This document shows, piece after piece, positions 40,880-54,458 of a DNA stretch of 64,000 bases (positions within the stretch are counted from its first letter, which is position 1; the number at the start of each line of letters is the position of its first letter). A program made the position numbers and the translations under genes. Source of the stretch: Balanoglossus misakiensis (Eukaryota; Hemichordata); the NCBI GenBank assembly GCA_040954595.2, contig CM082583.2, positions 8,680,001-8,744,000 on the forward strand, given 5' to 3'. Under the pieces are notes generated by a model that had not been told where the DNA came from, made no database searches, and saw only the letters and a list, made by a program, of their open reading frames with translations.

Positions 40880-43800
40880 TTAGCGCGCTAAGCTTTTAGT
40901 TGATGATATTCGACGAACGATAACTACTGGGTTGTTAAGCAACGTGTACGCTACCAGCCATCGATTACGCGCGGTCTTGTTGGTCCGTCGACTTCTTGGA
41001 TTCCCCACCAACGTTTCCATTGTCACTATATCTGTAATAATACGAGAAAATGGTTATTCTGTCATGTGGTAAGAAACGTGATAGTATCAATCGTTGTTCA
41101 TTCCATGTTTAGGGACTTTTCAGTAGAAACCGAGCCTCAACAATGCGGCACATACCCGTACACCTTGTTCCACTGGCCAATAAACCTACAGATTCCTGAA
41201 CGAGGGTGTAAAATTTACTTCGAGAACATGGTTGGCCGGAACTGGCGATGAGGGCCATGACGTCATATCCACGGTGGGCATGACGCGAATGCACGCTAAT
41301 TTGTCACAACGTTTAGGCTTCATACGACCTCATCTCTCAAAATGCAAAGTTTCGATTGTGGGATGGGGCTAATTGGTGGAAACGCATACCTGTAGATCTG
41401 TCGGCATTGTTTTTCACGGTGTCCAGGAGCAGGTGGGTAAACAGAATGAGAACCGGGTGGCAATGGGATTCTTCAACTACTAAGAACCCGACATACGCTC
41501 TGTAACCTATAGATGAAGAATGGAAACATTAATAGGTAACATAAATATAATAGGTGTCCACAACTCGCGACTCCAGACTTTTCTGCAAAGTACGCATGAA
41601 TTCGGAACTACTCGGGTGTTTCCGTAGCTTATCGTTTTCAGGTTTTCGGTCACTACGCGTCATCAACGCGAAGGATGCCACGTACAAACTCAGTTCGGAT
41701 ACTGAAACAAATGTTGGCCAAGTCCAACGAGAACGAGTCGACATGGTAACATGATGCAATTAATTATGACCATGATGGTACCTGGGTCCAGCATTTCAAC
41801 GTCTCGTTGCAAAACACTGTGGTCCAGCCTTCCCAGAAACAGCAGTCCGAATATCATACCCCTTAGCAACCTCGACATCGACGTGAACAAACCGAGCAGT
41901 ACGTTGAAGTAAAACATGAAGAACGTGGTCACGTGAAACAGGCGCCTGGAGAGAGAGAGAAAAAAAAGAGAAAAAACAAATAGTGTATGTATACGTAGAT
42001 TATCATTATCATGGTTCAGTGACGAATTTCATGTTCACTTTTATTGAAGTTCCATCTCAGGTCATCATGCTTTAAACGAAAGTGTGTTACGCAGTGGCCG
42101 TCTGCAGCGCACTGTGACTGGAGAGCGATTGTACAATTTTTATTCAACGGGGCGCCGCCAATCTCCGAATTAATACTGTGAAGAAAAGTGTCAGTATTGT
42201 TTTTTTAAAACAAGACTGTTCAATTGACAGAAACAACTCAAAGCCTTACCGGTTATCAAGATTCAAATGCCGAGCGCCATCTTGTAGGAACACGTGTCTG
42301 GACAGCATCAGTTGTGACATGTGAAGAATGAGGCCGAAGACACCGGAGGGCCTGCAGTCAATCAGCCAGTGCGCGCGCAAGTTAACAGAGAGAAATTGTT
42401 AGCAGGAAGAATGCATGAAAATGTGCCATGAGATACATAATCTTTCACGATTTGGTTGTCCATTTTCTGAAGACAATTCTCTGGTTTATCTACAGTTGTT
42501 TTTTTTACGCTTCAAATGACAAAGCTATACTTACCATATGATATGGATGTTTTTGTAGAAGAATGAGTGTACATCGTGCTTCATCGGCAAAATGATTTCA
42601 TAAAATAACAGGCATAGCACCACGAAGAACGCCATTTGAAGCGTAACAAAAGCTGCAAAGGGAAAGAAAACACTCATGCTCCAATACACTCATTGATTTG
42701 CAGGTGAATACGCCGTGTTCCAGTGTGTGCATCGGATGTGCGGTATTTTAGCCATGGGTCTTGCGTCATGTGTATTCAACCTACAGACAGTGGTTAAATA
42801 TGTAATTTCTTGCGGGATGTGCATGCACTTCAAATGTTGATGTCGAAAAAGTAAACAAGGCGTGGTATTTTAGACGAGCCATTCAAATACCGCCCGCTTT
42901 CGCCAATAAGTGTTTTATGTACATCTGTGGTGTACATGAACAATGCACCAACTATCAATGTCTGTCTGTCTGTCTACCTCTCACTCTCTCGTCGCCATAA
43001 CTTACCCCAAATAAGGTAACCAATTTGGTACCCACCATATTTGAAACTCCGAGTCTAATAATTAAAAAGGCCCAGTTAGTCTTATATTTAGTAATTCTTA
43101 TATAGTGTATCATTACATATATATATATCGGTCTAGTATTACATATTGGGTTAATTATTATATATTGGGGTGATACAAGTTATAACATAAGCAGGAGATG
43201 GGAGAGGGGTCACTAAATGATTGCCGATCTCATCTTTTGTTCTGGCGTGGACTGTCCTTACCAATATATTCGTTGGCGCACCAATCTGTGCAGGCAGAAA
43301 AGTCTTGTCTCCAGAAAACATCCTCACAAGGTGATTTCTGCGGAATAAACGAAACGCCCTTTGTGCACTTACAACGCATTATTATTATCAAAGACTCATG
43401 TGAACACTCAGGTCAGTTAGCATATCTCGAGGTGTAAAGGTAACCGCTGTCAGTAGAAGGTACTTCAACGCCACAACGAAACGTAATGACCAAACCGGGC
43501 ACATATGTAAGAAAAAACCTATACAAACATGATAAAACTTACCTGTATGTCAGTATACTATTCACCACGAAGTATGCCATCACCACGAGTGTGATTGTAA
43601 GACACACAACGGCCAGATCTTCAAATATGACAAAAAAGAAAGATAACACGCTCTAATCAATCGCACGCGTAAAAACCAAAACTCTCTCGATTTCGTATCC
43701 AACTTTGTATGTCCCCTCATACGTGAGAACGCGAAAGCTTACTTTCAAGATTGTCTATGAGATCCGCCCACAGCAGGTACGTTCGATAGTCACTGCCGTG

Positions 43801-46800
43801 TGTCAGGAAGAAAGCCATGAATTGCAGAATGCTTTGCTCCAACTGTTCTTCCATGTATCCAAACAGAAACAGTTCATATATGGTCAGCTGTAAAGGAGAA
43901 AAAACTCTTTAAATAGTACAGCTAAATACAATCTGTCCACCTTGCTACATGTACATCTTTAAAGGTATACAGTCACCTATGGAAAATTAGCTATAGTTAC
44001 CATGGTAAACTGAGATCTAGCCAATCACAGATTTTCAGTGGGTGGCACTCGCGAAAAAAAGAGCGCCGCCATATGTTCTTTTCGAACGCTCAAATACGCC
44101 ATTTCAGCCATATATGGGCGTATATACATTGGAGGTGACTGTATACCTTTAATGTACAGTCACTGAGATAAGTTAACATATTTGCCTACTCCACACCGTA
44201 CGTACATACCTACATACAGACAGACAGACATACACACATACATTCAGACAGACCAGACAGACACACACACGCACAAATAGCAGATTGGCAGACAGAAATG
44301 TACTCATACGAATATATAGTTACCTGATATAGAGCAATAATTGCAACCATAAATGTCGCAAAAATACGTGTTGAATATTGAAACCCAGGGACGGATTTAT
44401 AGCAGTGGCGTCGAATTGATAACATTAACGCTCGCACTTTCGGAAGGGAGACTTCAGTGTAGTCGCTTGTGTTGTGCGTTGCACTAGACAAAGAAAGTAA
44501 CAGAGACAAAGAAAGTAACAGCGCCATCTTTAGAATTTTGTCCCAAGCTATAATAGGTGCATTCATAGATATCTCGAGAATTACTACTCGGATGATTTGC
44601 ACTTGTCACAGACACGAATGAGCAATCTTGTTGCCTTGAAAAGTAAAACGTTAACAGCGTTGGGCTTGTTATCACATTCAGTTCACTTCCGAATCTCTGC
44701 TTCCTGATCCAAGCCTGATGCACAAAAAATGTGAACTTACTCCAAGCGTTTTCTCTTGGGCCTGCGAGCCAAGAGGTTCCTCACGTAAATACGGCACGGT
44801 GTCTCCATCGCCGAACATTCTCTGTCGGATTTCTGTTGAAAAGCACATAAAAGGCACGGTTGTTATTACGGAAACGCGAGCAATAATCACCAAAGGATGA
44901 ACACAATACTTCGGTACAGTCACAAAATGGCGGGAAGATTTTTAAAAATCGCAAAACGATACCTGTTGTCCGCATTTTCTGATTTGTCGTAGTTCCCGGC
45001 AAAATTGCACGACGAAATTCATCCACACAACTCCATTAACCAGCCACTGTGGCGTGATCTGCCATCCAATAAACTGTGGAGGAGAAGGTTTGGATGGTAT
45101 GTTGCAAACTCTCTTGAAGAAACACAGTAAAGGTACCCAAAGATTGTGATTTTAAAGGCTAGTGTGTGACGAATATATATAACACCACCCTTTTCATGTC
45201 CATTCATTGTTTCGCTATTTTAAAGAAGAATTTCCACATCCGCGGAAGTTTCTACACCGAGTTTCAGTTTTATGGTATAACATGGGCGGGAGGCCAATCG
45301 GTGGACTATAGGAGGCTCGGGTCGCGCGTCACGCCCGAGATGCACCGGTATTCAATATCTGAGCGGCACGAGTTCAGTATCTGGCTTCAGAACACCATGA
45401 AAAGAACACCTGGTGTAAAACATGACCAATCATGGAAGCAAACACGTGTATGGAGATTACAATTGGTAGAGAGTGACCGCGATCACTTGATTGGCTAGCT
45501 CCCCAGGTGCTTCAAACATTAAACGCGCCTCTTCTACGCGCATGTCACCACGTTCACGGCGGAAGAATCGTGTCGGATGGCAAGGATTTATTCGTGACCC
45601 AAAACACGTTGTGAGAAGTGAAGCTGAAAACAACACGAAGAGGGTGACGAAGATGACTCGTACGGTTGTTCCAGGATTTGGAGAGAAGTTCCCGGGCCAA
45701 TTTTGCAAGACTGCGTTGAAAGAAACTGCGCCCTTCCTTCCCAGTCAACCGAAGTCCGATCCTGTCAAGCTACAGGTGAGCATACCCCACCTTCTATCAC
45801 CTAGTCTCAGTATATGCAGCATGATTGCAGTGTCAATACTCCGCAGAACAAGATGGCGCCTCTGAGCACCACACGTGGAACTTGTGGAGAACATCATTCG
45901 TTACATTATCTTGTTCTTGGGGAATATCTAGTAGTAATCATGCTCTTATAAGACTTAGTGTAATTGTTCGTTTGTGTGTGTGTCCTTTGCATGGCATTTT
46001 ATCAGCCCCGCATGTGGTTAAACGTGCAGAAAGTCGACGGTATCGCTGGGAGGGAGAATGTCACGCGTGAACAAAGCGGCTGGACGGGGGTAGTGTTGTT
46101 AACGGACATGAACACGCGGAAATTTGCGGAAATGTGCACAGTTCAGTGAACTAGAAACTATAATTTTAGAATATTACACCCCCGAGATATGAAAGCAATG
46201 AATAACAAGCAAATTAATGACTCTGCAATCAATATTTTATGTAATTACATGATGAGGCTTTCTTGGCTCAATGATTTATTGTTTACCATCTCTTTTGTAC
46301 TAACAGTCGTTTAGATATTGTGTGTAGAGTAGATTCTGTTAGACTTTGATATTGGGACAGATCAGTAAAATGCAGGCAGTTCATCACCGACATAACTACA
46401 TTGTAATACATGTATTAGTAAAAGACGATGTGATATACTGTCAAGGCAGGCTAAACTCCGAGTTGGAGACTCATTTGGGCTTGTTGTCATAAACTCTCGC
46501 GAGAGGGCGCGGGATTACTCACCCTGGCGTACACATCACCGTGGCACACCACCGATTCCACGATCCAAATCACATGACAGAAGGAGACGTAGAGAACACC
46601 GAGAGACGACCCCACCAATCTATTTCTCACGCCGAGGCAGGCAAAGAAGGGATAATACTCTAAGACGATCAACGTCACATTGATGGCGCCGTTGAAAACT
46701 GAAATGAAAAATCAACGCATATGCTGTAAAAATTAAGTCAAGTTGCTTTTGTAGGTGACGTGACTTGGCTCTATTCGGCCTCCGTCCGGAAAGTGGTGCC

Positions 46801-49800
46801 ATTTGGTGCACTAATTGAACACGGATCAATTAGTGTTCTATTTTATTTCGCGAGGCCCCTGCCATAATTACGGCCGCGTACAATGACCATATCATACCAA
46901 CAGATCGTATGTTGACACGCCAGGATAATAACATTAGATTTAGGAGACTGTGATTATGCAATTTGTATACCACGATATTTCACTAAAACCACAACCATTA
47001 AAATATCATGGTATGTAAACTGCATATTCACGTGTTCTTCATGTGTGATCCGTGTATCACCACTAATATGTATGTGTGTGTATCTGCCTGCCTGTCTGCC
47101 CGAGTGTCTGTCCGTCTGTCTGCCCGCCTAGCTGCAAGTGACGAATGACAACTTTAACACGCCCACGACACTTACCGGCGCCGTAGTAACTTTTCCCGAT
47201 ACTTAACCGATAATTGGCGAAAAAGATGTCGAGAATTGAGAATGCTGTCGCTCCGAATGCGGAGAGATAACCTATCCTGTCCTTGTGGTCGTCCAGAAGG
47301 TTAACGGGACTGCAAATACACAACAATATTAGTGCATGCCTTGTAAAGAGAAGTTACTATAAAATGAAAGCTCCATGAGCTGTCACTTTTCGCATTTTTC
47401 TCATGAACATTTAAACTAAAAATATTAATATTGAATCAGATAAGACCATATAATTAGTTTCACTTGTAACAATACAAATAGTCAACAAATGCCAAACTTA
47501 CACTGGTATTCCCGGTCTCCCATTGCAACAATTCAGATGTCGAAATTTCCTCTTCTCCAGAAAGGATATTGCTGTGAGAACTAAAATCTGAGCGAAAGCA
47601 GAAAGTTACAGTACTACTGTGAGTCTGGAGGCAATTCATAATTCTATACAGAGGTGATTCATTCCGTGTGGCCTTGTTACAATGGTTCATTATTATTAAT
47701 TTGTGGTAACATTCAGATTAGCGGGTAGGTTAGCTCAGTACTAATTAGAAATTACATGTTGCAAGGTCTTTATTATTCCACCTCGCGTACATTACAGAGA
47801 AATGTTCTATTCGGCATTCCTATTTCAGAAGTATAGCATAAATTCTTTGGACTAAATCCACCTATAAAGGTTGCATTTCTCAATTTAGTCAGCCTTTAGC
47901 CCAAACACCCTTTTGTCACATTCAGAGATGTAGGAGTTCAGTGTTTATACACGTTAGCATGGTAACAACTGGGCTGAAGGCCAACTAAATACGCCAGCCA
48001 GCTGTCTGCGCAAACGCAAGCGAAACAAAGGCCGAAACGACACGCGCGTCTGCAGACTGCAGTCTAGCAGATGGCTCAGATGAAATCGTTTGAAAATAGA
48101 AACTGTTCCTAACGTTTGAAACTGTTTGGAAGCGCAGTTAGGTGTATCTGTTGTCCAGAACGGACCACGGATTCTGAGAGAGGGATTCTCGAAGGAAATC
48201 TACTCAATTTTGTGGAGGTCGCTGCAAAGGACGCTTACCTCTGTAAATAAATATTTTATCAATCAATCTAATTAATTGTCTAGTAAATGACCACTTAGTG
48301 AAATGGCTTATTATTTTCCAATTGTTTCACACTATATCAACAAGGTCGCACAGAGCAACAGTATCTGCACAGCATTTCAAAATTTTAATAAGTAAATATA
48401 GCATGAAAACAGTACTATCAATAAATTCCACTCACTGTTTTTTTTAATTCATTGTCTAAAAACAACATGCTTCTCTTAGAATTTAATTTTGTGAATAAGA
48501 AAAAAAACATTATTCATCCATGCTTGAACGCAAACCGCACTGGCTAATAATTTGTTTGTGTGTATAGTGTTTGTTCACCACGCGTGTGTGTGTTACGTTT
48601 ACTACGAATAACCAAATTTCATGGAAAAGAGAGATTGACGCAACACTATATTGGTTTCTTCTAAGTTCTCATCATCAACCGGCTTGTATCGTGGATCAAC
48701 TTAGTTAAAACGTATTAGATAATGATGCCCAAGGAATCGTCTCTCTGAATTGTGCGCAAAGTTGATAATCAATATACCTTTAGACACAATAATGTTTGAT
48801 TAATTAATGTTTGATTAATTAATTAGAAACCATAGTTTGAATTATGTGACAACATCACCATGTACTTACCGAAGGCAATGCAGCCAACAATACTAGCTTG
48901 TATGGCTTCCTTGCAAAGCAAGCAATAGCAGATAAGGTGGTTCTGAAAAATGTTGAGAGGACTATCTTTGTTCACAGAACGGACAAGTGGTTTACAACAG
49001 TCGGGATTACAGTGCGCATTGTGAATGTTCCGAAAGCTTAAAGGTTGAAATTTAATTAAAATCCGCACTAGATTTTTTTAGTCAACAACAGAAATGGTCC
49101 ACACATATACATAGGCCACATAGACCATGTGCACAAGCGAAAAACATACTCCAGGGAGCATAACAAGAAACTAAAGTTGATAAAAAGAAGTGAGGAAAAG
49201 CAGTAAGAAGTTTAAACCTAATGTCAATAAGACTATTAAAACGGCACTGACCCTTCCATCGGGGTGCTTTCAGTGGTCGTCATGGGCGAGGTGTACTCAC
49301 TGAAACGAGAAAAGCCTTTAAATAGTCCACATATCGTAACGGAGGATATCGTTACATTATAATTATTAGGGAATGAACAGAAATTGCATGCGGAGGGTGG
49401 GTGTTTCTCCCTTAAAATGATACTGTATATTAGTGACTCTTCAAAAATCGTTCCGCAAAAATAGTGACCCACCCTCTCCGGCCTGTGATTTATGCCCAGT
49501 GCCTTAGAATGGGTGCAGTGAACAACAAATATGAAGGAAATTGACTTATCGCATCCGTCGAAAACATCTTCCCAGTTTTCACGGCACATGTTTCTCAATG
49601 GCTACTTTGGTGGCAACAGAAACGTTTGAAATCCCACCTGTTTTCGCCGGCGTCGGAAGAATACATATCGGAACCAAAAAACCAGCTGCTGTTATAATCT
49701 GCGAATCCACTCGCATTCGGAAACAAGTCGACGTTGGTGCCGCTGAAGAAAGAATTATCATAAGCCAATTTCAGCGTTATTCGTAACCATATACAAATCT

Positions 49801-50255
49801 CAATAAAAATTTCATTAGGCCTATAGAAAGTAGCATAACAATCAGTGGACGAGACTGGACTGGCAAACGAGTAATTCGCGCACATTCACAAAATGTGACA
49901 ACCAGGACTTGGCGAATCTAAATTACTCCCGAACTTACCTTTGACTTGGATCCCCGGAAACATTAACATATTGGTCGTCTGTATAATATCCGTCGTAATA
50001 TAGCCAAAACGAAGCCCAATCGTAATCCCAGTCGGTAAACAAATCCTCGTACCGCGTTTGATTCAAGATGACGAGGCATCTGTCCGACTCAGCCAATCGC
50101 TCGTCCATGAAACACTTCAGATCGCCGAGAGCGTCGTGAAAAATGTTGGAGATAGTTCCCGACAGGTCCAGAACACCGGCTATCATCGTGTACAGTAAAA
50201 CAACAAAAGAAAAGTCCACCAGATAGGTCTTAACTCCTTTCAGAAAGAAACGCAT
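40880..50255 (-). CDS. STRA6: STRA6-like retinol/retinoid uptake receptor A, complete (19 exons)
   Basis: STRA6 proteins are multi-pass plasma-membrane receptors that move retinol between extracellular retinol-binding protein and the cell. The exons, all GT-AG and phase-matched, are 50255-49939, 49742-49638, 49299-49252, 49036-48870, 47580-47502, 47309-47176, 46698-46523, 45073-44963, 44832-44741, 44483-44324, 43887-43743, 43618-43543, 43337-43262, 43054-43006, 42652-42535, 42351-42250, 41945-41782, 41506-41390 and 41031-40880. They total 2388 nt, or 795 residues (human STRA6 is 667). Family signatures are CNGRPGIPVPVNLL at the exon 5/6 junction, EYYPFFACLG in exon 7, CRIYVRNLL in exon 9, SVPGFQYSTR..ALYQ in exon 10, NRRLFHVTTFF..MLDPG in exons 16-17, YRAYVGFLVVEESHCHP in exon 18 and RNRWLVAYTLLNNP in the last exon. 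The N terminus (exons 1-4) is about 150 residues longer than in human, begins with a hydrophobic segment, has NQT, NVS, NAS and NSS sites and a Cys-rich patch. I do not see the human RBP-binding Y-x3-G-x-G motif. No frame breaks. Confidence 0.9.
43959..44152. mobile_element. TTAA-flanked MITE in STRA6-like A intron 10
   Basis: The element at 43963-44148 starts AGGTATACAGTCACCT and ends with its inverse, AGGTGACTGTATACCT, and is flanked on both sides by TTAA. TTAA target duplications are the mark of piggyBac-type transposition, so this looks like a non-autonomous piggyBac-like MITE. The core contains GAGATCTAGCCAATCACA, also found in the copy at 52.4 kb. It has no coding capacity. Confidence 0.75.
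44217..44274. repeat. CAGA/CACA simple repeat in STRA6-like A intron 10
   Basis: This is an imperfect array of CAGA and CACA units a short distance right of the TTAA MITE. Confidence 0.8.
45542..46149 (+). CDS. Candidate two-exon small protein, nested antisense in STRA6-like A intron 7
   Basis: I do not recognise this protein. On the plus strand an ATG at 45542 opens 78 codons to 45775, ending exactly at a strong donor (CTACAG|GTGAGC). A phase-compatible acceptor (TTTTATCAG, ending 46005) leads to 48 more codons and TGA at 46147-46149, giving 125 residues. Exon 1 is basic (SPRSRRKNR) and contains VPGFGEKFPGQFCKT; Gly/Pro-rich repeats of this general look occur in some ciliary microtubule-associated proteins, but I cannot assign a family. 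CCAAT-type boxes lie upstream (CCAAT 45426-45430, ATTGG 45462-45466 and 45490-45494). The local base composition is more GC-rich than the surrounding intron. The opposite strand also has open frames here, so chance is a real alternative. Confidence 0.35.
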
Positions 50256-50801
50256 TTTTGGAAGCAGTGGCGTATACGTGTGTCAGTTTCGGGGTATAGT
50301 TACGGTCTGTCGGTTCGATTCCGGCGATCGTGAAGCAAATTCAACGGTCGATCAGACGATGTGGCCGCTTCGTACGAGCGCCATCACTGACACTATGGGC
50401 TGAACGTGGTTCTGTCGGACACATCGGTATGTGAACTGTGTCAGCACTGGTCTAAACCACACTTTCTGAGGTCTTCAACGGTCGGTTGATTTCTTTTTAA
50501 TAAAAAACCGCTAGGGAGCCTGGGTAAATCTCCGTCTACAAACATGCGTGTATTAATTATGAACATCGTAATTGCACTGGCAATGACTGTAAGGGAACTA
50601 CCATTTATTGGCGAGGGGTGGACCGGAGGAAATTGGGGTCGGGCGGTCATTTGAAATGTGACCATGTCAAAGTGTACATAAATCTATAAGTTTTTCACCT
50701 ACGTCATCTACATAGAGACAATTGGCCAATCATGGTCCTGAACCATAATGTCATGTATATACAATTATGGATGAGACATTGAAAGATACAATGATAATGA
50801 C

Positions 50802-50878
<77 letters not shown>

Positions 50879-51507
50879 AATTTTTTTTAGATCGACCGCA
50901 GTTTATTAAAAACTATCTTTCATGCTCTGTTGATTATTGTGAAGATGATTAATGTTCACTTTACAAAATATGCAGTGGACCTGTATACAGGCATAAATAT
51001 TTAAAAAAATTAATATTGACCTTTACCACTGTGAAAAAAAGTGATTGGAATAAAAACTAAAGTGATACATTTGTTCGCACAATCATTTTATTAACTCTGA
51101 GTAAACATACTTCAAATCCCCCTTTTACTTGCCCGGGGTGGTAGTACCTGGCTAACCTAGGGTTCAGCTAATTTACATAATTGTCACGTAATTTGCATAT
51201 TATTTGAATTAATTAGTATACAATAATGCGTGAAGTAAAATATAATGTATATTGTGAAGGTATATCTGCCGAGTAAAATGTCAACCATGCATCTATGCAT
51301 GCATTCATCCATCCATCCATGTATAAAACATTGGTATAAAATGTTGAACACATAGTAAAAAATTGTTACTAAAATGCAAAAATCCCTGTGTGGCAAGCAA
51401 TAAAATCGTCAGATCCCACTTAATAATCCCATTATTCAGCAACTCGGTTACATGAAGCTCCACTGACAACGCGCTGTATATAGATTAATTCATATTTATC
51501 TTAAGAA
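50256..51507. other. Spacer between TRPC-type gene and STRA6-like A
   Basis: This 1.25-kb interval should hold the STRA6-like A promoter and 5' UTR and the TRPC 3' UTR. Besides a GAT microsatellite I see no gene. A TTTATT word near 51084 (AATAAA on minus) could be the TRPC polyadenylation signal. Confidence 0.5.
50802..50876. repeat. (GAT)n microsatellite
   Basis: This is a perfect GAT array of about 25 units, upstream of STRA6-like A. Confidence 0.95.
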
Positions 51508-54422
51508 TTATTTTCCTTTCTTTTCTTCTGAGCGGTCTTCCGAATCTCCAAGAGGCTTTGCGTGTTTATCGAAGTACCTTGTGAGCAACAGGTTTAATAG
51601 CTGAAAGAAAATTATATAGAATCACTTAGCGTAACAGTTTTCTCTTACCAAATCACTCGATCCAAGGGGCGAGTGTTAGGTAAAGCACTGATCTAAGGTC
51701 AGTCTCAGTTCAACTCAACATTTCAACTGCATTTTACTCTCAAGCATCTGTTTGCCTTAGCTTAATGATGACCAAGCATTCATGCAACATTGATTGATTT
51801 CTACAACATACAGAAATAAGAATCAATATCTGTTTTCCAGAGTCCTCTGGTGTACTCACCTCCTCGAAATGTAATGGGCACTGTACATATTCTTTCTGAA
51901 AGAAGCGTAGAGTAAAAAAAATGTAAAATATTGTGGGGGGGGGGAGGTCTTCACACAGAAGTTTAACAAAAATTGTAGCTTTTGTACCATTGAATACAAT
52001 GTGCCATGTGTTGTTTGTCCCGTGTCACGTGAATGTCCTCCCATATAAATTACAAAGCCACGCGAAATCTCGCAGGGTCGCGTTGAGTTCGGAAAAGGGT
52101 CTACAGAATGGACCTCTAAACGCCAGCAAGCTAGGGAGACACCAGCAAAGGTTCTCAGGCCACATAAGTTACATTCTCCCCGGCGTATAGATACCTTTCG
52201 ATGTAATGATATAGAGGAAATCATGTTAACACACCTCTGCAAATATGCCGTCTTCTTCTGTTACTGACACGTTATTCAGTTCCGTCTGTTTAATATAAAG
52301 GAAACAAAACACGGATTCCTTGTTTAACCATGCTTCGACAGTGTATATGAAAGTTAAAGGTATAATTATAACCGAATTCAGCCATAGTTACGTATATCAT
52401 GATGAGTTGAGATCTAGCCAATCACATATTTTCAGTGTGTGGCCTTGCGATAACAGTGAGCCCCTATATTAGGTCATTGGAAGATTTACCTTACACTCGC
52501 CAGTTTGACCATATATGGGCCCGGTTATTGTTCACATACCTCAACGCCTGTGTTCTTACGCCTTTTGCAGCAGAGATAGCGGATGATCATGACGATGAGT
52601 TTGAACAGGCTGAGAATTAGGCAAAACACGAAGGACAATACATTCGAGTTGGCTCCCCTGTCTCCGGTATATTCCATCCATATTCGTGACCTTTGAAATT
52701 TCCACTCAAGGTCAAGATCGGCCTGTCAAATAAACATTGATCCTGTGATGTCATTTTAATGCATAAGGCATGTCGGCCCTAAAACTTCATGTTATGGTAT
52801 GATGTCATAGCTTTCCTGGAGACTTTCATGATGATCTTTTCCTGGATGGATTAAATTTTGTATCAATTTTGAGCAAAAGCATTGGATTCAAATTCTCAAA
52901 CCTTACTAACCTTGAGTCTCGAGTAGCTGTCCGACATCATGGCGATGCATAAATTCAGCAACATGATCAATACGATGATTCCAAACAAAACGTAGAGTAT
53001 GTAACCCACTGCCACGAAGTAAGCAACCAGGTTTGCCGAGTGTGGCACCCCCGTCGTGTTGGTCAGGACTATGTCTTCGATGTTCAAAGACCCCGTGGCG
53101 TCTCCGCCGAAAATAGCAAGCACCAATGATCTTAAAGATGACGGAAAACTGAAAAATGAATGGAATAACGAATCCATTTAATCAATCCTGCTGAATAATG
53201 ATTGTATACCTCAAAATAACCGCGCAGATGTATTGGACTTACTATGCAAATTCCGTCTGGTTTTCTCCGATACCAACATAAAAGTAGTACATCGCCAGGG
53301 CGTATGCTCCAATGACGTAAGCGAACACGAGGATAAAACGGATAATGTCGTGTCTCATCTCGGTGAAGATCAGAAGTATGGGGCCGATGTAGTAGGAGAG
53401 GTAGAAGGGCTCCATGAAACGCAACAGGGCACAGATGAAAGTCAAGGACGTGAACTTGCTCAGGTAGATGAAGAGATAGGGGTCGCCCCCCTGGGATTGG
53501 CCGACGATCTCCGGGTTACTGACGATGACACCGATGAAGAAGGTAATCAAGATTGTGACGTCCAACAGGTTCCAGTGGTTGGTGAAGTAGCGAGACGGGC
53601 CCTGGAATATGGCTTGCCGGAGGTCAGCGATGCAGAGGCCCGCGAACCACACCACGCACAGCACGAGTATCGGGACGTAGTTGACGTCCGAGGAGACGAC
53701 GACGACCGCGTCTTCGACTTCGTAGGAGACCACAACTTGGTAGGTGAAGACGAGAACCAGGAAGAATGTGTAGGTGAAATGGTGGCTCAGAAACGCCGCT
53801 TTTGGACTGTAGTACACACGGTGCAGCCACGTTGTTTTGCAGTCGAAGATGTGAACGGGTATGAACTCGCGGAGAATCCCGTAAACGAAGAAAGCAAAAA
53901 GGCAATAGAGGACGCGCCACAAGATTCCCTGCTTTTCCGACCAGTCTGGCTGCCCATACAACCACTTCTCTCTCAGAAAAGTTTGAACCTGAGGCTGCGC
54001 AATGAACTGAAAAAAAAGATATGGAAATTCTTTGTGGAAGGAGCAAATGTGGCTAATGTTCAGTCATACATGTAATACGAACTTTCATATGATGATTTTA
54101 AATTCCTGAAACATTGAGTCTCCCTAATAAGCTCCCTTTCGGCAGATACCAACAATGTGACATACGAACCACTTTCTGCCTTGTTTGGATCGCATTTTCT
54201 GCGACTCTGAAATGTTTGGCATATCCGTCGTACGCGCATGACGTCAGCATCGCACATGTGCAGGCACCCGAGCGGCGATCGCTCCCGCAGCAACTCTTGT
54301 CGTGGGACCTGCCTTCCATGAACCACCCGATTTCGTCTGTTGTGTGGCAGCAATTGAGTAGATCAATTGTGAAAGTCTCCAATCGTTGTATAGAAGTTTT
54401 AAAAACTTCATACTTCTCCTGT

Positions 54423-54458
<36 letters not shown>

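Noticed and set aside
45457-45708. Minus-strand ORF with a hydrophobic segment in STRA6-like A intron 7
   Set aside because: I first took it for the exon after 46523. Its frame cannot be joined to the phase 0 donor, whereas 45073-44963 joins in phase and aligns with STRA6-like B and human.
50309-50325. tRNA-like T arm with a perfect B box (GGTTCGATTCC)
   Set aside because: No matching acceptor stem, D arm or anticodon arm is found at the proper distance upstream.
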